Below, in pieces: positions 18,112 to 27,069 of a stretch of DNA of 64,000 bases. Each line of letters begins with the position of its first letter. Within the stretch, counting starts at the first letter, position 1. Position numbers and translations under genes: made by a program. Below the pieces are notes generated by a model, which had not been told where the DNA came from, searched no databases, and worked only from the letters and a program-made list of their open reading frames with translations. This DNA is from JAHEKD01 sp965215945 (GTDB taxonomy: Bacteria > Pseudomonadota > Gammaproteobacteria > Arenicellales > JAHEKD01): assembly GCA_965215945.1 (NCBI GenBank), contig CBDCFC010000025.1, positions 124,001 through 188,000 on the forward strand, read 5' to 3'.

Positions 18112-19911
18112 ATGCGGTCGGTTTTTATCAGAATTGCTGATGTGGTTTTGTCGGTAGAATTTCCTAGTACTTTCTCTAATTTCATTGAAATCCTATTTCC
18201 TGATTTTGAAGAAAAAAAATTGAATCAGGTAGGTATAGAGTTTTCGGTAATTGACCATTCAGATGATACATTCGAGATTTTGGAGAACGGTAAATCTATT
18301 TGTAAAGACTTAACCGTGAATAATGCTGCCTTAGGGCTTATGAATGAAGTCGTTCGTAGTGTCGCAGAACATAGCGATAATTTCATAGCCGTGCACGCCG
18401 CTGCAGTAAAGAAAAATAATATTGCAGTGGTTATACCAGGGAATACAGGAAGTGGTAAAACATCTCTTTCGGCCTGGCTTGTTTCTCAGGGTTATCAATA
18501 CTTAACCGACGAACTGGTGCTATTCAGTCTGGAAAACACTAACTTTCAGGCATTTTATCGGCCGTTGAATGTTAAAGCAGAGGGTTTGAAAGCTGTCCGG
18601 CCATTACTTAAAAATTTCATTGAAGATCAAGAAATATCAACAAAGTCGATAATAGTCTGGCCGGCGGGGTTTATTGGTGAACGGGTGGAAAAAAGCAAGC
18701 CTGCAAAAGCTAATTTGTTTGTTTTTCCATCCTATCGAGCAGAGGCTGATTTAAAAATTGAAGTGTTGACTCCGGCACAAGTGGGTCTGGAGTTAATGGC
18801 TTCTAACGTCAATGCCAGGAATCTTGAAAATCATGGATTTAAGGAAATGGCAAATATTGCGAGGCAAGTCCCAGGATTTCGTTTGGTTTATAGTGACTTT
18901 GAACAACTGCAAGGCTTATTACTTGAATTAATAGAGTCGCTCGGTTCGGAAGCGGTCGACAAGAAATTTCTTAGTAAGTTATTAAGGTCAGCTAATGTCT
19001 CAACTAAGCCTCAAGTTGGAATTAAGGAGAGTAAGAAGTGTACGATTCCAGAGCCAACCGAGAAATTAGCAAAGAAAAAACTTTGTATTGGTATGGCGAC
19101 ATATGACGATTATGATGGGGTTTATTTTTCAGCTCAGGCTATTCGTTTATATCATCCAGAGGTAGCGGATGATACAGAAATAATGGTTTTAGATAATCAT
19201 CCAACCGGAAAATGCGCTAATGATCTAAAAGTGCTCGATAGTAAAATAAAAAACTATCGGTATATTCCTGTAGTCGAAAAAACCGGAACGGCAATCAGGG
19301 ACATGATTTTTGAAAATGCTAATGCCGACTATGTGTTATGTATCGATTGTCATGTATTTATTGAACCTGGATCTATAAAAAAATTAATTGACTATTTCGA
19401 TGTCAATCCACAGTGTAATGACTTACTTCAAGGTCCAATGTATTCAGATAATCTTAAAGATCTGTCTACGCATTTTAAGCCGGTTTGGAACAAAGGTATG
19501 TATGGTATTTGGGGAACTGATCAACGTGCTGAACATGTTGATGCTCCAGTCTTTGAGATTCCTATGCAGGGTTTAGGATTATTTGCTTGCAGTAAAGAGT
19601 CATGGCCTGGTTTTAATAAGAAGTTTCGGGGTTTTGGCGGTGAAGAAGGCTATATCCATGAAAAATTTCGTCAAGCGGGCGGCAAAATACTTTGCTTGCC
19701 ATTTTTGCGTTGGATGCATCGTTTTGCCAGGCCGATGGGAGTGCCGTATCCAATTAACTGGCAAGACCGGATAAGAAATTACTTAATTGGTTTTACCGAG
19801 TTGGGTTTGGATACACAACCAATTATCGAGCATTTTAACGATCATTTGAATGAATCGGTTACTGCGGATGTAGTAAAAGCTTTTGAAAATGAGTTTGGAA
19901 AATTAGCTTAA
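18112..19911 (+). CDS. HPr-kinase-like P-loop domain fused to a GT-A glycosyltransferase
   Basis: A 599-residue two-domain protein. Residues 1-290 resemble HprK-related kinases: IAVHAAAVKKNNIAVVIPGN precedes a P-loop GNTGSGKT (110-117), with LTDELVLF about 25 residues on and the FYRPLNVK segment beyond. Residues about 322-575 are glycosyltransferase-like, starting CIGMATYDDYDGV. They carry CIDCHVF near 412, a DxH motif like polypeptide GalNAc-transferases, and FGGEEGYIHEKFRQAGG near 508 followed by LRWMHRF, resembling their GGE and metal-binding His. Family enzymes need a nucleotide sugar; kinase and glycosyl acceptor are unknown here. It starts one base after the PqqD-like stop and overlaps the convergent serine hydrolase gene by nine bases. 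Confidence 0.75.
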   Translation: MRSVFIRIADVVLSVEFPSTFSNFIEILFPDFEEKKLNQVGIEFSVIDHSDDTFEILENGKSICKDLTVNNAALGLMNEVVRSVAEHSDNFIAVHAAAVKKNNIAVVIPGNTGSGKTSLSAWLVSQGYQYLTDELVLFSLENTNFQAFYRPLNVKAEGLKAVRPLLKNFIEDQEISTKSIIVWPAGFIGERVEKSKPAKANLFVFPSYRAEADLKIEVLTPAQVGLELMASNVNARNLENHGFKEMANIARQVPGFRLVYSDFEQLQGLLLELIESLGSEAVDKKFLSKLLRSANVSTKPQVGIKESKKCTIPEPTEKLAKKKLCIGMATYDDYDGVYFSAQAIRLYHPEVADDTEIMVLDNHPTGKCANDLKVLDSKIKNYRYIPVVEKTGTAIRDMIFENANADYVLCIDCHVFIEPGSIKKLIDYFDVNPQCNDLLQGPMYSDNLKDLSTHFKPVWNKGMYGIWGTDQRAEHVDAPVFEIPMQGLGLFACSKESWPGFNKKFRGFGGEEGYIHEKFRQAGGKILCLPFLRWMHRFARPMGVPYPINWQDRIRNYLIGFTELGLDTQPIIEHFNDHLNESVTADVVKAFENEFGKLA

Positions 19912-20823
19912 CTTGTAAATAGATTTTATGTGATCGTAAGTAATAGCCGAAATTTCTCGCAAAATATTACTCCGTGATCGAATCCAGCGTGTATACGAAC
20001 CCGAGCGCTGATTGCGTTGAATCATGCCAATAAAAGTGTAAGGATACTCGTTACCTTTATTATCCTTAGCCACAACAATGCCCATGTCACCACAAAGTCG
20101 GGATGTTGAGCCAGTCTTGTCATAGACATCGACGGAGCGAGGGATATTCGGTACTTTGGTGGTAATGCGATCCTTATTGGGCAGGCCCATGTAATATCTG
20201 AGTTGGTCTGCCAGAGGTAAATTATCGTTCCACATGGCGTATAAAAAACGACTGTAATCGTGAGCCGAGGCAGCATTGCGATAGGTTTTGCCACCTCTGG
20301 GGATATATTCGACGATGGATGTTTGTCTGAACAATCCAGGGCTATAAGATTTTAAAACCCGCTCCACTTTTGTGGGACGATAAGATCGTTTGGCCCGCTT
20401 GCCAACAATATCAATCAGTTTGTTGGTCGCATCGTTACTGCTGTAGCGAATCATGCGTTCAAGCAGATATTTTTCCCGGCTAGTATAAGGATAACGGGCC
20501 GAATTGGCCTTATGCTGAATAAAAAATGCCTGGGCTACGAAAGGCTTGATCATGCTGGCGGCCTGCATGGGTTTATCCTCATTAATGGAAACCAGCTTGA
20601 CGCCTCTGGTGAAGTCATAAACAGACCAGGCTGTACGCTCATTGCTGCTCAGCAGGCCACGGCGGCGCATGCTTTTTACGGCCTTTTCAATTTTGTTCTC
20701 AAGCTGATGCGAAGATGCCGCACTGACAATTGCCGGAAATCCCAGAAGAGGAGCGCCAACTGTTACTGCACTTGCTGCAGATAACTTTATAAAACTGCGT
20801 CTGTCTAATGACGTTGAACTCAT
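19903..20823 (-). CDS. Tat-exported serine hydrolase, class A beta-lactamase-like fold
   Basis: A 306-residue protein with a Tat-type leader (DRRSFIKLSAASAVTVGAPLLG). Penicillin-binding-type motifs follow in order: SMIK (S-x-x-K), SSND near the position of the SDN motif and YDKTGST (KTG). These put it in the class A beta-lactamase/transpeptidase superfamily. It may be a D,D-peptidase or esterase rather than an antibiotic resistance enzyme; I see no clear omega-loop glutamate motif. I chose the ATG at 20823, with a GGGGGAAG ribosome-binding site, over the longer frame from 20874. It converges on the HprK-like fusion gene. Confidence 0.75.
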   Translation of the reverse strand: MSSTSLDRRSFIKLSAASAVTVGAPLLGFPAIVSAASSHQLENKIEKAVKSMRRRGLLSSNERTAWSVYDFTRGVKLVSINEDKPMQAASMIKPFVAQAFFIQHKANSARYPYTSREKYLLERMIRYSSNDATNKLIDIVGKRAKRSYRPTKVERVLKSYSPGLFRQTSIVEYIPRGGKTYRNAASAHDYSRFLYAMWNDNLPLADQLRYYMGLPNKDRITTKVPNIPRSVDVYDKTGSTSRLCGDMGIVVAKDNKGNEYPYTFIGMIQRNQRSGSYTRWIRSRSNILREISAITYDHIKSIYKLS

Positions 20824-21055
20824 AACTTCCCCCAAATGAAGATCAGCTCCGCTTTTGTACGTAATAAAATACACACAGATGCTTGCCTATGTCCTTGCAG
20901 ACACCCCGTAGCATCTTCTGGTTGGAAAAAAAGTATACCATTTTTTGGGGCTGATTTTCCAGAATTAATACTTTTTCACAAATATTGAGTTTTAGAATTA
21001 ATGGTCATAAAAATACAAGGAATTGCAGCGGCAATTGCGCTATGCTTGGTTAACA

Positions 21056-22144
21056 ATGCATGAAGTTAAAACACAAAATGAATCACTAAAATATAATAAA
21101 GGTCGAGGGGCTCTGAGTAACTGTACAAATCGTTTTGAGTCGTTAATTACCGATACAGATCCTGAATTTATTCATGAGGATAAGGCGCCAAAACCAACAA
21201 CCCAGTTGATAGAAGACCACTCAAAAACCATTGTCACTTTCAATGATTCACCGGATGTTCCATTTGACCAGTCGATCAACCCATATCGCGGCTGTGAGCA
21301 TGGTTGTGTATATTGTTATGCACGTCCGACGCATGCTTATTTGGGCTTGTCGCCGGGCTTGGATTTTGAAACCATGATCCTGATCAAACCCAATACGCGG
21401 ACCTTGTTGAAGCGTTATTTGGCCAAGAAAAATTATCGCTGCCGACCCTTGGCATTTGGCACCAATACCGATCCATATCAACCGATTGAAAAAAAGCTTC
21501 GAATCATGCGCCAGTTGGTCGAACTTTTACATGAAAGCAGGCATCCATTAACGATAGTGACAAAGTCTTCGTTGATTTGCCGGGATATAGATTTATTGTC
21601 CAATATGGCTGAAGATAACTTGTGCAGCGTGGCCGTTTCAGTGACATCGCTGGATCATAAGTTAAGCAATAAACTTGAGCCCAGGGCCGCATCACCTCAG
21701 AGTCGAATTAAAACAATTGAACGACTAAGCGAAGCCGGTATTCCAACCATGGCTATGGTTGCGCCGATAATCCCATTTCTAAACGATCATGAGATCGAAG
21801 CAATTCTTGAAAAAGTGGCCAAGGCTGGGGCGATAAATGCTGGCTATGTTTTACTTAGGTTGCCTCATGAAATTAAAGATTTATTCAAAGAATGGTTAGA
21901 AATACATAGACCACTTAAGGCTGAGCACGTTATGAGTTTGATTAAGCAATTGCGTGGTGGTAAGGAATATGACAATCGTTATGGTTACAGAATGCGTGGC
22001 ACCGGACAATATGCACAATTAATTGCCCGGCGTTTTGCTGTGGCGAAAAAGAAATTTGGTTTGAATGGTTCGCGGCAAGCGATGAACACTGGTCTATTTG
22101 TTAAACCAACAACCAACCCGGCACAGATGAGCTTATGGGCATGA
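21056..22144 (+). CDS. PA0069-family radical SAM protein
   Basis: A 362-residue radical SAM protein with the cluster motif RGCEHGCVYCYAR (CxxxCxxC with surrounding residues) at about residues 82-94, and the start KGRGALSN, FNDSPDVPFDQSINPY typical of the PA0069/Rv2578c family. These are spore-photoproduct-lyase-like proteins of unconfirmed reaction. The ATG at 21056 removes 11 codons from the longest frame. No promoter is certain in the 180-base gap shared with the divergent serine hydrolase gene. The Rdx-like gene follows 16 bases downstream. Confidence 0.85.
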   Translation: MHEVKTQNESLKYNKGRGALSNCTNRFESLITDTDPEFIHEDKAPKPTTQLIEDHSKTIVTFNDSPDVPFDQSINPYRGCEHGCVYCYARPTHAYLGLSPGLDFETMILIKPNTRTLLKRYLAKKNYRCRPLAFGTNTDPYQPIEKKLRIMRQLVELLHESRHPLTIVTKSSLICRDIDLLSNMAEDNLCSVAVSVTSLDHKLSNKLEPRAASPQSRIKTIERLSEAGIPTMAMVAPIIPFLNDHEIEAILEKVAKAGAINAGYVLLRLPHEIKDLFKEWLEIHRPLKAEHVMSLIKQLRGGKEYDNRYGYRMRGTGQYAQLIARRFAVAKKKFGLNGSRQAMNTGLFVKPTTNPAQMSLWA

Positions 22145-22160
22145 CAATCATAGGCCAGGC

Positions 22161-22445
22161 ATGAACAAAGTTGAAATTGAATATTGTGATCGTTGCCGTT
22201 GGCTGACCCGTTCCGCGTGGATGGCACAGGAATTATTATCGACCTTTACACAGGAGTTAGACGCAGTTTCGTTAATACCTGCTAAAGAGGGTGGAAAATT
22301 TGAAGTCCGGCATAATGGAAAAATAATCTGGTCACGAAAAGAGCAGCATGGTTTCCCGGAAATAACGCAATTAAAACAATTAATTAGAGACCAAGTTGCG
22401 CCGAATAAATCGCTGGGACATGTGGATAAAACGAATGATGAATAG
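22161..22445 (+). CDS. Rdx-family (SelT/SelW/SelH-like) protein
   Basis: A 94-residue thioredoxin-like protein starting KVEIEYCDRCRW, with the CxxC motif at residues 8-11, then FEVRHNGKIIWSRKEQHGFPEITQLKQLIRD, the classic SelW-like C-terminal half. In selenoproteins of this family the second Cys is selenocysteine; here it is Cys (TGC). A redox role is inferred from the family. It follows the radical SAM gene closely and is probably co-transcribed. Confidence 0.88.
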   Translation: MNKVEIEYCDRCRWLTRSAWMAQELLSTFTQELDAVSLIPAKEGGKFEVRHNGKIIWSRKEQHGFPEITQLKQLIRDQVAPNKSLGHVDKTNDE

Positions 22446-22555
22446 GTGAAAATTGCCTAGCTAAGTTTGTTTTGTTACTATGTTTTTTGTTGAAAATTTT
22501 ACCGCCATTAGGTAAGGAATAAACTTAATAAATAGTCTTTAAATCTGAAGGCTGG

Positions 22556-24022
22556 CTATGCGGTCAGATGCTGGATTTGACGCTGATTTGAATTGGACTT
22601 TTTACTGATTCTGCGCTTATTAAATACCCTGCTTCTATCAATCTTCAATGTGTTATTGATTATTGCATCATCTGAATAATACGATTCCAGTGCCACGAAC
22701 AATTGTTCAAGCGGAATAGAGTGAGTGCGTTTAAAATAACTAAACAAATAATCACTAAGGATCAAAAACCGTTCAAACGAATTGCCATCAATTATTAGCG
22801 GTAACGATTCACGAAAACGACCACTGTTGGCGATTGAATTCCAGAATTTTGAAAAATGGGTAACACGTTGCATGGTTAATTCATCAATAAGATTGGTCGA
22901 AATAATTTCATAGGGTGCCTGGTTACTAAATTTAAGTTTGTAGTTCTCAATGTGGCGAATTATCGGCGTGCCCTTTAGGCGTTTAAGAATTCCAAGTTGT
23001 ATCTCATCAGGCCCAAGTTTTAACAGTTGATTAAAACTATCAGCAAAGCTCGTAAGAGTTTCGCCCGGCAGGCCAAAAATCAAATCAGTATGTAAATGGG
23101 TGTTAGTGTTTAGTTTGAGCCAGCGAATGTTTTGTTTGGCTTGGTTGTTATGCTGACGACGACTGATTAAAGATTGAACTTCTTCGGTGAAGGTCTGGAT
23201 GCCGATTTCAAATTGTAAAGAGCCCGGTGGGAATGTCACTAATAATTCTTTTAATGGTACGGGCAAATTATCCGGAATTAGCTCGAAGTGTAAAAACAGG
23301 TTGTCGTTAATTCTCTCAAGAAAAAACTCGACTATTCTGATGCTGGTAGAAATTTTTAAATTAAACGTTCGATCTACAAATTTAAAGGTTCGCGCACCGC
23401 GTTTATACAATAAATCCATTTGTTCGAGAAATTGATCCAGGTCAAATGGATAAGCTGTTTTATCGAGTGAAGATAAGCAGAATTCACACTTAAAAGGACA
23501 GCCTCTTGATGCCTCAACATAAACAACCCGGTGGGCAATATCCTCATCGTTATAAAACTGATAGGGCGCACTCAAATCATCGAGTAGGAATGGTTTTGCT
23601 GGGATTACTTTTTTAAATGAAGATTTGTTTTGCAGAATATCTTCACAAAGTGATTTGAACATTAAATCGGCCTGTCCGGTAATCAGATAATCGCTGAGCT
23701 TAAAAATTGGTTCGTTATCGAATTCGTAACTAACCTCCGGTCCGCCGATAATGATCACAATATCAGGGTTTTGCTGTTTTAATTCGGCGACAACTTTTTT
23801 GGTTTGTTGAATATTCCAGATGTAGACACCGAACCCAACAATTTTTGGATGATATTTTGTAATTTCCGTGACGATGTCCGTTGTTGTCAGGCTAATAGTG
23901 AATTCAATGATTTTCGCCAGGCTTTGCAGTTCGTCGAGATTGGCATATAGGTAACGTAGACCAAGCGAAGCATGAATGTATCGGGCATTTAAGGTGGTTA
24001 AAATAATTCGCTGGTTAGTCAT
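22556..24022 (-). CDS. B12-binding-domain radical SAM protein (DUF4080-like)
   Basis: A 488-residue protein: an N-terminal cobalamin-binding-like domain (LTTLNARYIHASLGLRYLYANL, then VGFGVYIWNIQ and IIIGGPEVSYEF) covers residues 1-140. The radical SAM cluster CPFKCEFC in EASRGCPFKCEFCLSSLDK lies near 175. The C-terminal DUF4080-like region includes LHTDLIFGLPGET. Proteins of this type are anaerobic-type methylases or carbon-skeleton modifying enzymes; the substrate is not known. Its start overlaps the end of tcdA by eight bases, so the two are co-transcribed. Confidence 0.82.
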   Translation of the reverse strand: MTNQRIILTTLNARYIHASLGLRYLYANLDELQSLAKIIEFTISLTTTDIVTEITKYHPKIVGFGVYIWNIQQTKKVVAELKQQNPDIVIIIGGPEVSYEFDNEPIFKLSDYLITGQADLMFKSLCEDILQNKSSFKKVIPAKPFLLDDLSAPYQFYNDEDIAHRVVYVEASRGCPFKCEFCLSSLDKTAYPFDLDQFLEQMDLLYKRGARTFKFVDRTFNLKISTSIRIVEFFLERINDNLFLHFELIPDNLPVPLKELLVTFPPGSLQFEIGIQTFTEEVQSLISRRQHNNQAKQNIRWLKLNTNTHLHTDLIFGLPGETLTSFADSFNQLLKLGPDEIQLGILKRLKGTPIIRHIENYKLKFSNQAPYEIISTNLIDELTMQRVTHFSKFWNSIANSGRFRESLPLIIDGNSFERFLILSDYLFSYFKRTHSIPLEQLFVALESYYSDDAIINNTLKIDRSRVFNKRRISKKSNSNQRQIQHLTA

Positions 24023-24812
24023 GCTGAGCTAATTTTTGTAATACATAACTGGCCGTGAACAAGCCAAAACTTGCCGTAACCGTCACGGCCGAGCCGAACC
24101 CTTGAGCACAATTCAAACCGGTTGTTGATTCGCTGATGGATTTATCAAAAGTGATCTCACCATGCTCAGTTGGGTAACGTAGCTGTTCATTCGAATAGAC
24201 ACAGGGAATGGCAAAGCGTCTTTTCAGATTTCTTGAGAAACCGTAATCTTGGCGTAATAATTTTCTGACTTTGGCTAATAATGGATCGTGTTCAGTACGG
24301 CTTAAATCAGCAATCTTGATGTGCTGCGGATTAATTTGTCCGCCTGCACCGCCGGTTAAGATCAGTTTGATCTTGTTTCCTTTGCAGTGCGCTGCGAGGG
24401 CTGCCTTGACCCGAAAATTGTCAATACAATCGACGATGAAATCGAAATCGGGCTTAGCCAGATTGCCGACATTTTCAAGTGTCAAGAAATCTTCAACCGG
24501 GTTTACTTTGCAATCCGGATTGATTGCATTAACCCGTTCATGCATGGCATGAATTTTTGGCATACCGATCGTTTCGTCAAGGGCATGTATCTGCCGATTG
24601 ATATTTGATATAGCGACATTATCAAGATCAATTAAGGTGAGCTGGCCGATAGCACTTCTAGCCAGCGCTTCAACCGCCCATGACCCCACACCACCAAGGC
24701 CTATAACGCAAACATGAGCTTTACAGAAGTTATTTTTGGCACGTTCTCCATAAACACGGTCAACGCCTGCAAAGCGACGTTGTTTTGTCAAACTATTTTC
24801 GCTTTTATTCAC
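24015..24812 (-). CDS. tcdA: tRNA threonylcarbamoyladenosine dehydratase TcdA
   Basis: E1-like ATP-dependent enzyme that cyclises t6A37 in tRNA to ct6A. The nucleotide-binding VCVIGLGGVGSWAVEALARS lies near residues 32-51, LIDLDNVAISNINRQ near 60-74 is the THIF/E1 signature, and DCIDNFRVKAAL is near 113. The tail with GLNCAQGFGSAVTVTASFGL matches CsdL/TcdA. The 265-residue length agrees with E. coli (268). It lies divergently to tatD with a 45-base gap. Confidence 0.93.
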   Translation of the reverse strand: MNKSENSLTKQRRFAGVDRVYGERAKNNFCKAHVCVIGLGGVGSWAVEALARSAIGQLTLIDLDNVAISNINRQIHALDETIGMPKIHAMHERVNAINPDCKVNPVEDFLTLENVGNLAKPDFDFIVDCIDNFRVKAALAAHCKGNKIKLILTGGAGGQINPQHIKIADLSRTEHDPLLAKVRKLLRQDYGFSRNLKRRFAIPCVYSNEQLRYPTEHGEITFDKSISESTTGLNCAQGFGSAVTVTASFGLFTASYVLQKLAQHD

Positions 24813-24857
24813 CCGCCTATTTTAACGTGAGATAGCTTAAACGGTTAAAATTAACCG

Positions 24858-25619
24858 ATGTTGCTATTCGATACGCATTGCCATCTTGATTTGCCCAACT
24901 TTGATTCGGATCGAGAGCATGTTCTGATTGCCGCTAGGAACAATGGGGTTGATAAAATTGTTGTGCCGGCAACAACCCAAAACCGCTGGCCCAATTTGAT
25001 CAATATTTGTAATGCTCACGAAACACTGTATCCGGCATTGGGATTACATCCTTATTACTTGGATCAACACCAAAAAGATGACGTCGCTTCGTTGGAAGGG
25101 CAAATCAAAGAAACCTCGGTAGTGGCGGTGGGTGAAATCGGACTTGATTATTATCTGAAAAGCCTTGATAGATCTCGGCAATTAGAATTGTTTGAAGCAC
25201 AATTGTCAGTGGCGAAAAATGCCAAATTACCAGCAATCTTGCACTGTCGTAAGGCCTATGACGACTTGATCAAGCGGTTAAGTAAATTCAAACTCCGTGG
25301 TGGTGTCGCACATGCCTTTAATGGCAGTCTGCAACAGGCCAACCAATTAATTGATCTGGGCTTTAAGTTGGGTTTTGGCGGCATGCTAACTTTTGAGCGA
25401 TCAAACAAGCTGCGAAGGCTGGCTACTATTTTGCCGCTTTCCAGCATAGTACTGGAAACAGATTCGCCGGATCTAACTGTTTCACAACATAAAGGAGAGC
25501 GAAATAGTCCCGCCTATTTACCTTATATTTTGGATGCTTTGGCACAAGTGCGCAATGAATCCAAACAGGATATTGCTGAGCAAGTCTACAAGAATAGTTT
25601 GCAGGTTTTTGCTATCTAG
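24858..25619 (+). CDS. TatD-family metal-dependent hydrolase (DNase)
   Basis: A 253-residue TIM-barrel hydrolase of the TatD family. Metal ligands are visible in DTHCHLD (residues 5-11), GEIGLDYY near 90, HCRKAYDDL near 130, HAFNG near 152 and LETDSPDL near 201. Family members are 3'-5' exonucleases in DNA repair and degradation; whether this is TatD, YcfH or YjjV cannot be decided from sequence alone, though the length and LETDSPDL motif fit the YjjV type. It converges on coaE. Confidence 0.88.
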   Translation: MLLFDTHCHLDLPNFDSDREHVLIAARNNGVDKIVVPATTQNRWPNLINICNAHETLYPALGLHPYYLDQHQKDDVASLEGQIKETSVVAVGEIGLDYYLKSLDRSRQLELFEAQLSVAKNAKLPAILHCRKAYDDLIKRLSKFKLRGGVAHAFNGSLQQANQLIDLGFKLGFGGMLTFERSNKLRRLATILPLSSIVLETDSPDLTVSQHKGERNSPAYLPYILDALAQVRNESKQDIAEQVYKNSLQVFAI

Positions 25620-25633
25620 CGTGAATAATTCAT

Positions 25634-26275
25634 TTATGAAATATCCGAGCTAGAGTTGGTAAAGCTATCGGCAATATGCAGATACTTTTGGTGCAAGGAC
25701 TCAACCTGGTATTTCAACTGTTCCAAGCTGCCATCATTGCAAATGACATCATCGGCAATATTCAGGCGTTGTTCTCTGGTGGCTTGTGTTGCCATTATTT
25801 TTTCTGTTTCACCCTGGGCAAGGCCGCTGCGCTGTTTGATCCATTTAATCCGCAGTTCATCAGGCGCATCGACGATTAAAATTCGATCAAATAAATTTTC
25901 TTGGTTTGTTTCGACAAGAAGCGGGATTGAAAAAATCACATAATTCGACTCGGCATTTAAAGCTAATTGTTGCATTTTCGCTCGAATTAAAGGATGCAGC
26001 AGTTGCTCTAATTGTTGCTTTTTTTCAGAGTTGCTGAAAACCAGCGCACGTAATTTTTTTCGATCCAAAGTGGTTTCGTTTTCCAGTATTTCTTTGCCAA
26101 AATTTTCGGCAATTAGAGTGACTGCCGGTTTTCCTGGTGCCGTGATGGAGCGGGACACCTCATCAGCATCGATGATGGTAATGCCAAGCGAAGCAAAATG
26201 ATTGGTAACAGTGGTTTTGCCACTACCAATCCCGCCAGTCAGGCCAACCGAAAAAAGCTTAGTATACCGTTGCAT
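25634..26275 (-). CDS. coaE: dephospho-CoA kinase CoaE
   Basis: Last step of coenzyme A synthesis, phosphorylating the ribose 3'-OH of dephospho-CoA. The P-loop GLTGGIGSGKTTVTN is at residues 12-26, DADEVSR near 37 and LLVETNQENLFDRILIVD near 119-137 are CoaE signatures. At 213 residues it is close to the usual 200-206. In many gammaproteobacteria coaE directly follows pilD; here an ABC exporter pair lies between, with coaE starting five bases after the permease. Confidence 0.95.
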   Translation of the reverse strand: MQRYTKLFSVGLTGGIGSGKTTVTNHFASLGITIIDADEVSRSITAPGKPAVTLIAENFGKEILENETTLDRKKLRALVFSNSEKKQQLEQLLHPLIRAKMQQLALNAESNYVIFSIPLLVETNQENLFDRILIVDAPDELRIKWIKQRSGLAQGETEKIMATQATREQRLNIADDVICNDGSLEQLKYQVESLHQKYLHIADSFTNSSSDIS

Positions 26276-26280
26276 TTTAA

Positions 26281-27069
26281 CTAGACGATTAACCGTTTTC
26301 GGATTAATACTACTGCCGCGTAGTAACCCACGAATGCATAGACGCTCAATGCTAAAAGATGTATCAAGGGATTATCGACTGAAGTGCCTGAGACCAGTGG
26401 CCGAGTCAGTTCGATTGTATGTGCCAGGGGCAGAGCATTAGCAAGGGGTTCGAGGACATCAGGCAGTGTTTCTATGGGATAAAACACACCGCAAAACAAG
26501 AACATAGGGGTAATGAACAAAGTCATGTAATAGTTAAAAAAATCATAACTTCGACTCACAGCGGTCATCATTAGGGCCAACCCGGAAAAACAAAGCCCCG
26601 TTAAGAATAAAACCGGGATAACCAGAACAGCGGTGATACTCGAGACAGCACCCAACAAGCCGGCAACGACTAGAATCGCTGTGCCGCTAATTGTACTTTT
26701 GCTTGCGCACCAGAGCATTTCGCCGGCGATAATATCATCGACTGTCAGTGGTGTGGCTAACATGGCTTCGTAAGTACGTTGTGGCACCATGCGAGTGAAA
26801 ACAGAATAAAGAGCTTCAAACGAAGCGGTGTTGGTTGCCGAAAAAGCCACCATTCCCGATGCTAGAAAAACCAGATAAGGCATGCCTTCAATTTCACCCA
26901 CAAACTGGCCTAAACCATAACCTAATCCCAATAAATAAAGAAAAGGTTCACCAAAATTAATCAACAAGCTTGGGCCGATTAATTTTTTCCATACACTTAC
27001 ATTACGCTGCCAAACCGACAGGCAGCGCCAGTTAAATCGTGGTGGGCTCAAGTTCAGTGTTCTAATCAC
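26281..27069 (-). CDS. ABC-2 type transporter permease (NodJ/YadH-like)
   Basis: A 262-residue membrane protein with about six hydrophobic segments. The pattern NVSVWKKLIGPSLLINFGEPFLYLLGLGYGLG, then FLASGMVAFSATNTASFEALYSVFTRM and GVFYPIETLPDVLEPLANALPLAHTIELTRPL is typical of ABC-2 permeases of the NodJ group, which export oligosaccharides, drugs or lipids. It overlaps the upstream ATPase gene by eight bases, forming one exporter. The substrate is not predictable. Confidence 0.87.
   Translation of the reverse strand: MIRTLNLSPPRFNWRCLSVWQRNVSVWKKLIGPSLLINFGEPFLYLLGLGYGLGQFVGEIEGMPYLVFLASGMVAFSATNTASFEALYSVFTRMVPQRTYEAMLATPLTVDDIIAGEMLWCASKSTISGTAILVVAGLLGAVSSITAVLVIPVLFLTGLCFSGLALMMTAVSRSYDFFNYYMTLFITPMFLFCGVFYPIETLPDVLEPLANALPLAHTIELTRPLVSGTSVDNPLIHLLALSVYAFVGYYAAVVLIRKRLIV

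Noticed and set aside
16690..20823. A lasso-peptide biosynthetic cluster
   Set aside because: No asparagine-synthetase-like cyclase, leader peptidase or precursor peptide was found; only the PqqD, kinase and nucleotidyltransferase parts are shared.
19903..20823. A beta-lactamase resistance gene
   Set aside because: The S-x-x-K, SSND and KTG motifs fit, but no clear omega-loop glutamate motif is seen, and Tat export plus context do not show resistance.
22161..22445. A selenocysteine in the Rdx protein
   Set aside because: The second position of the CxxC is TGC (Cys), not TGA, and the frame needs no recoding.
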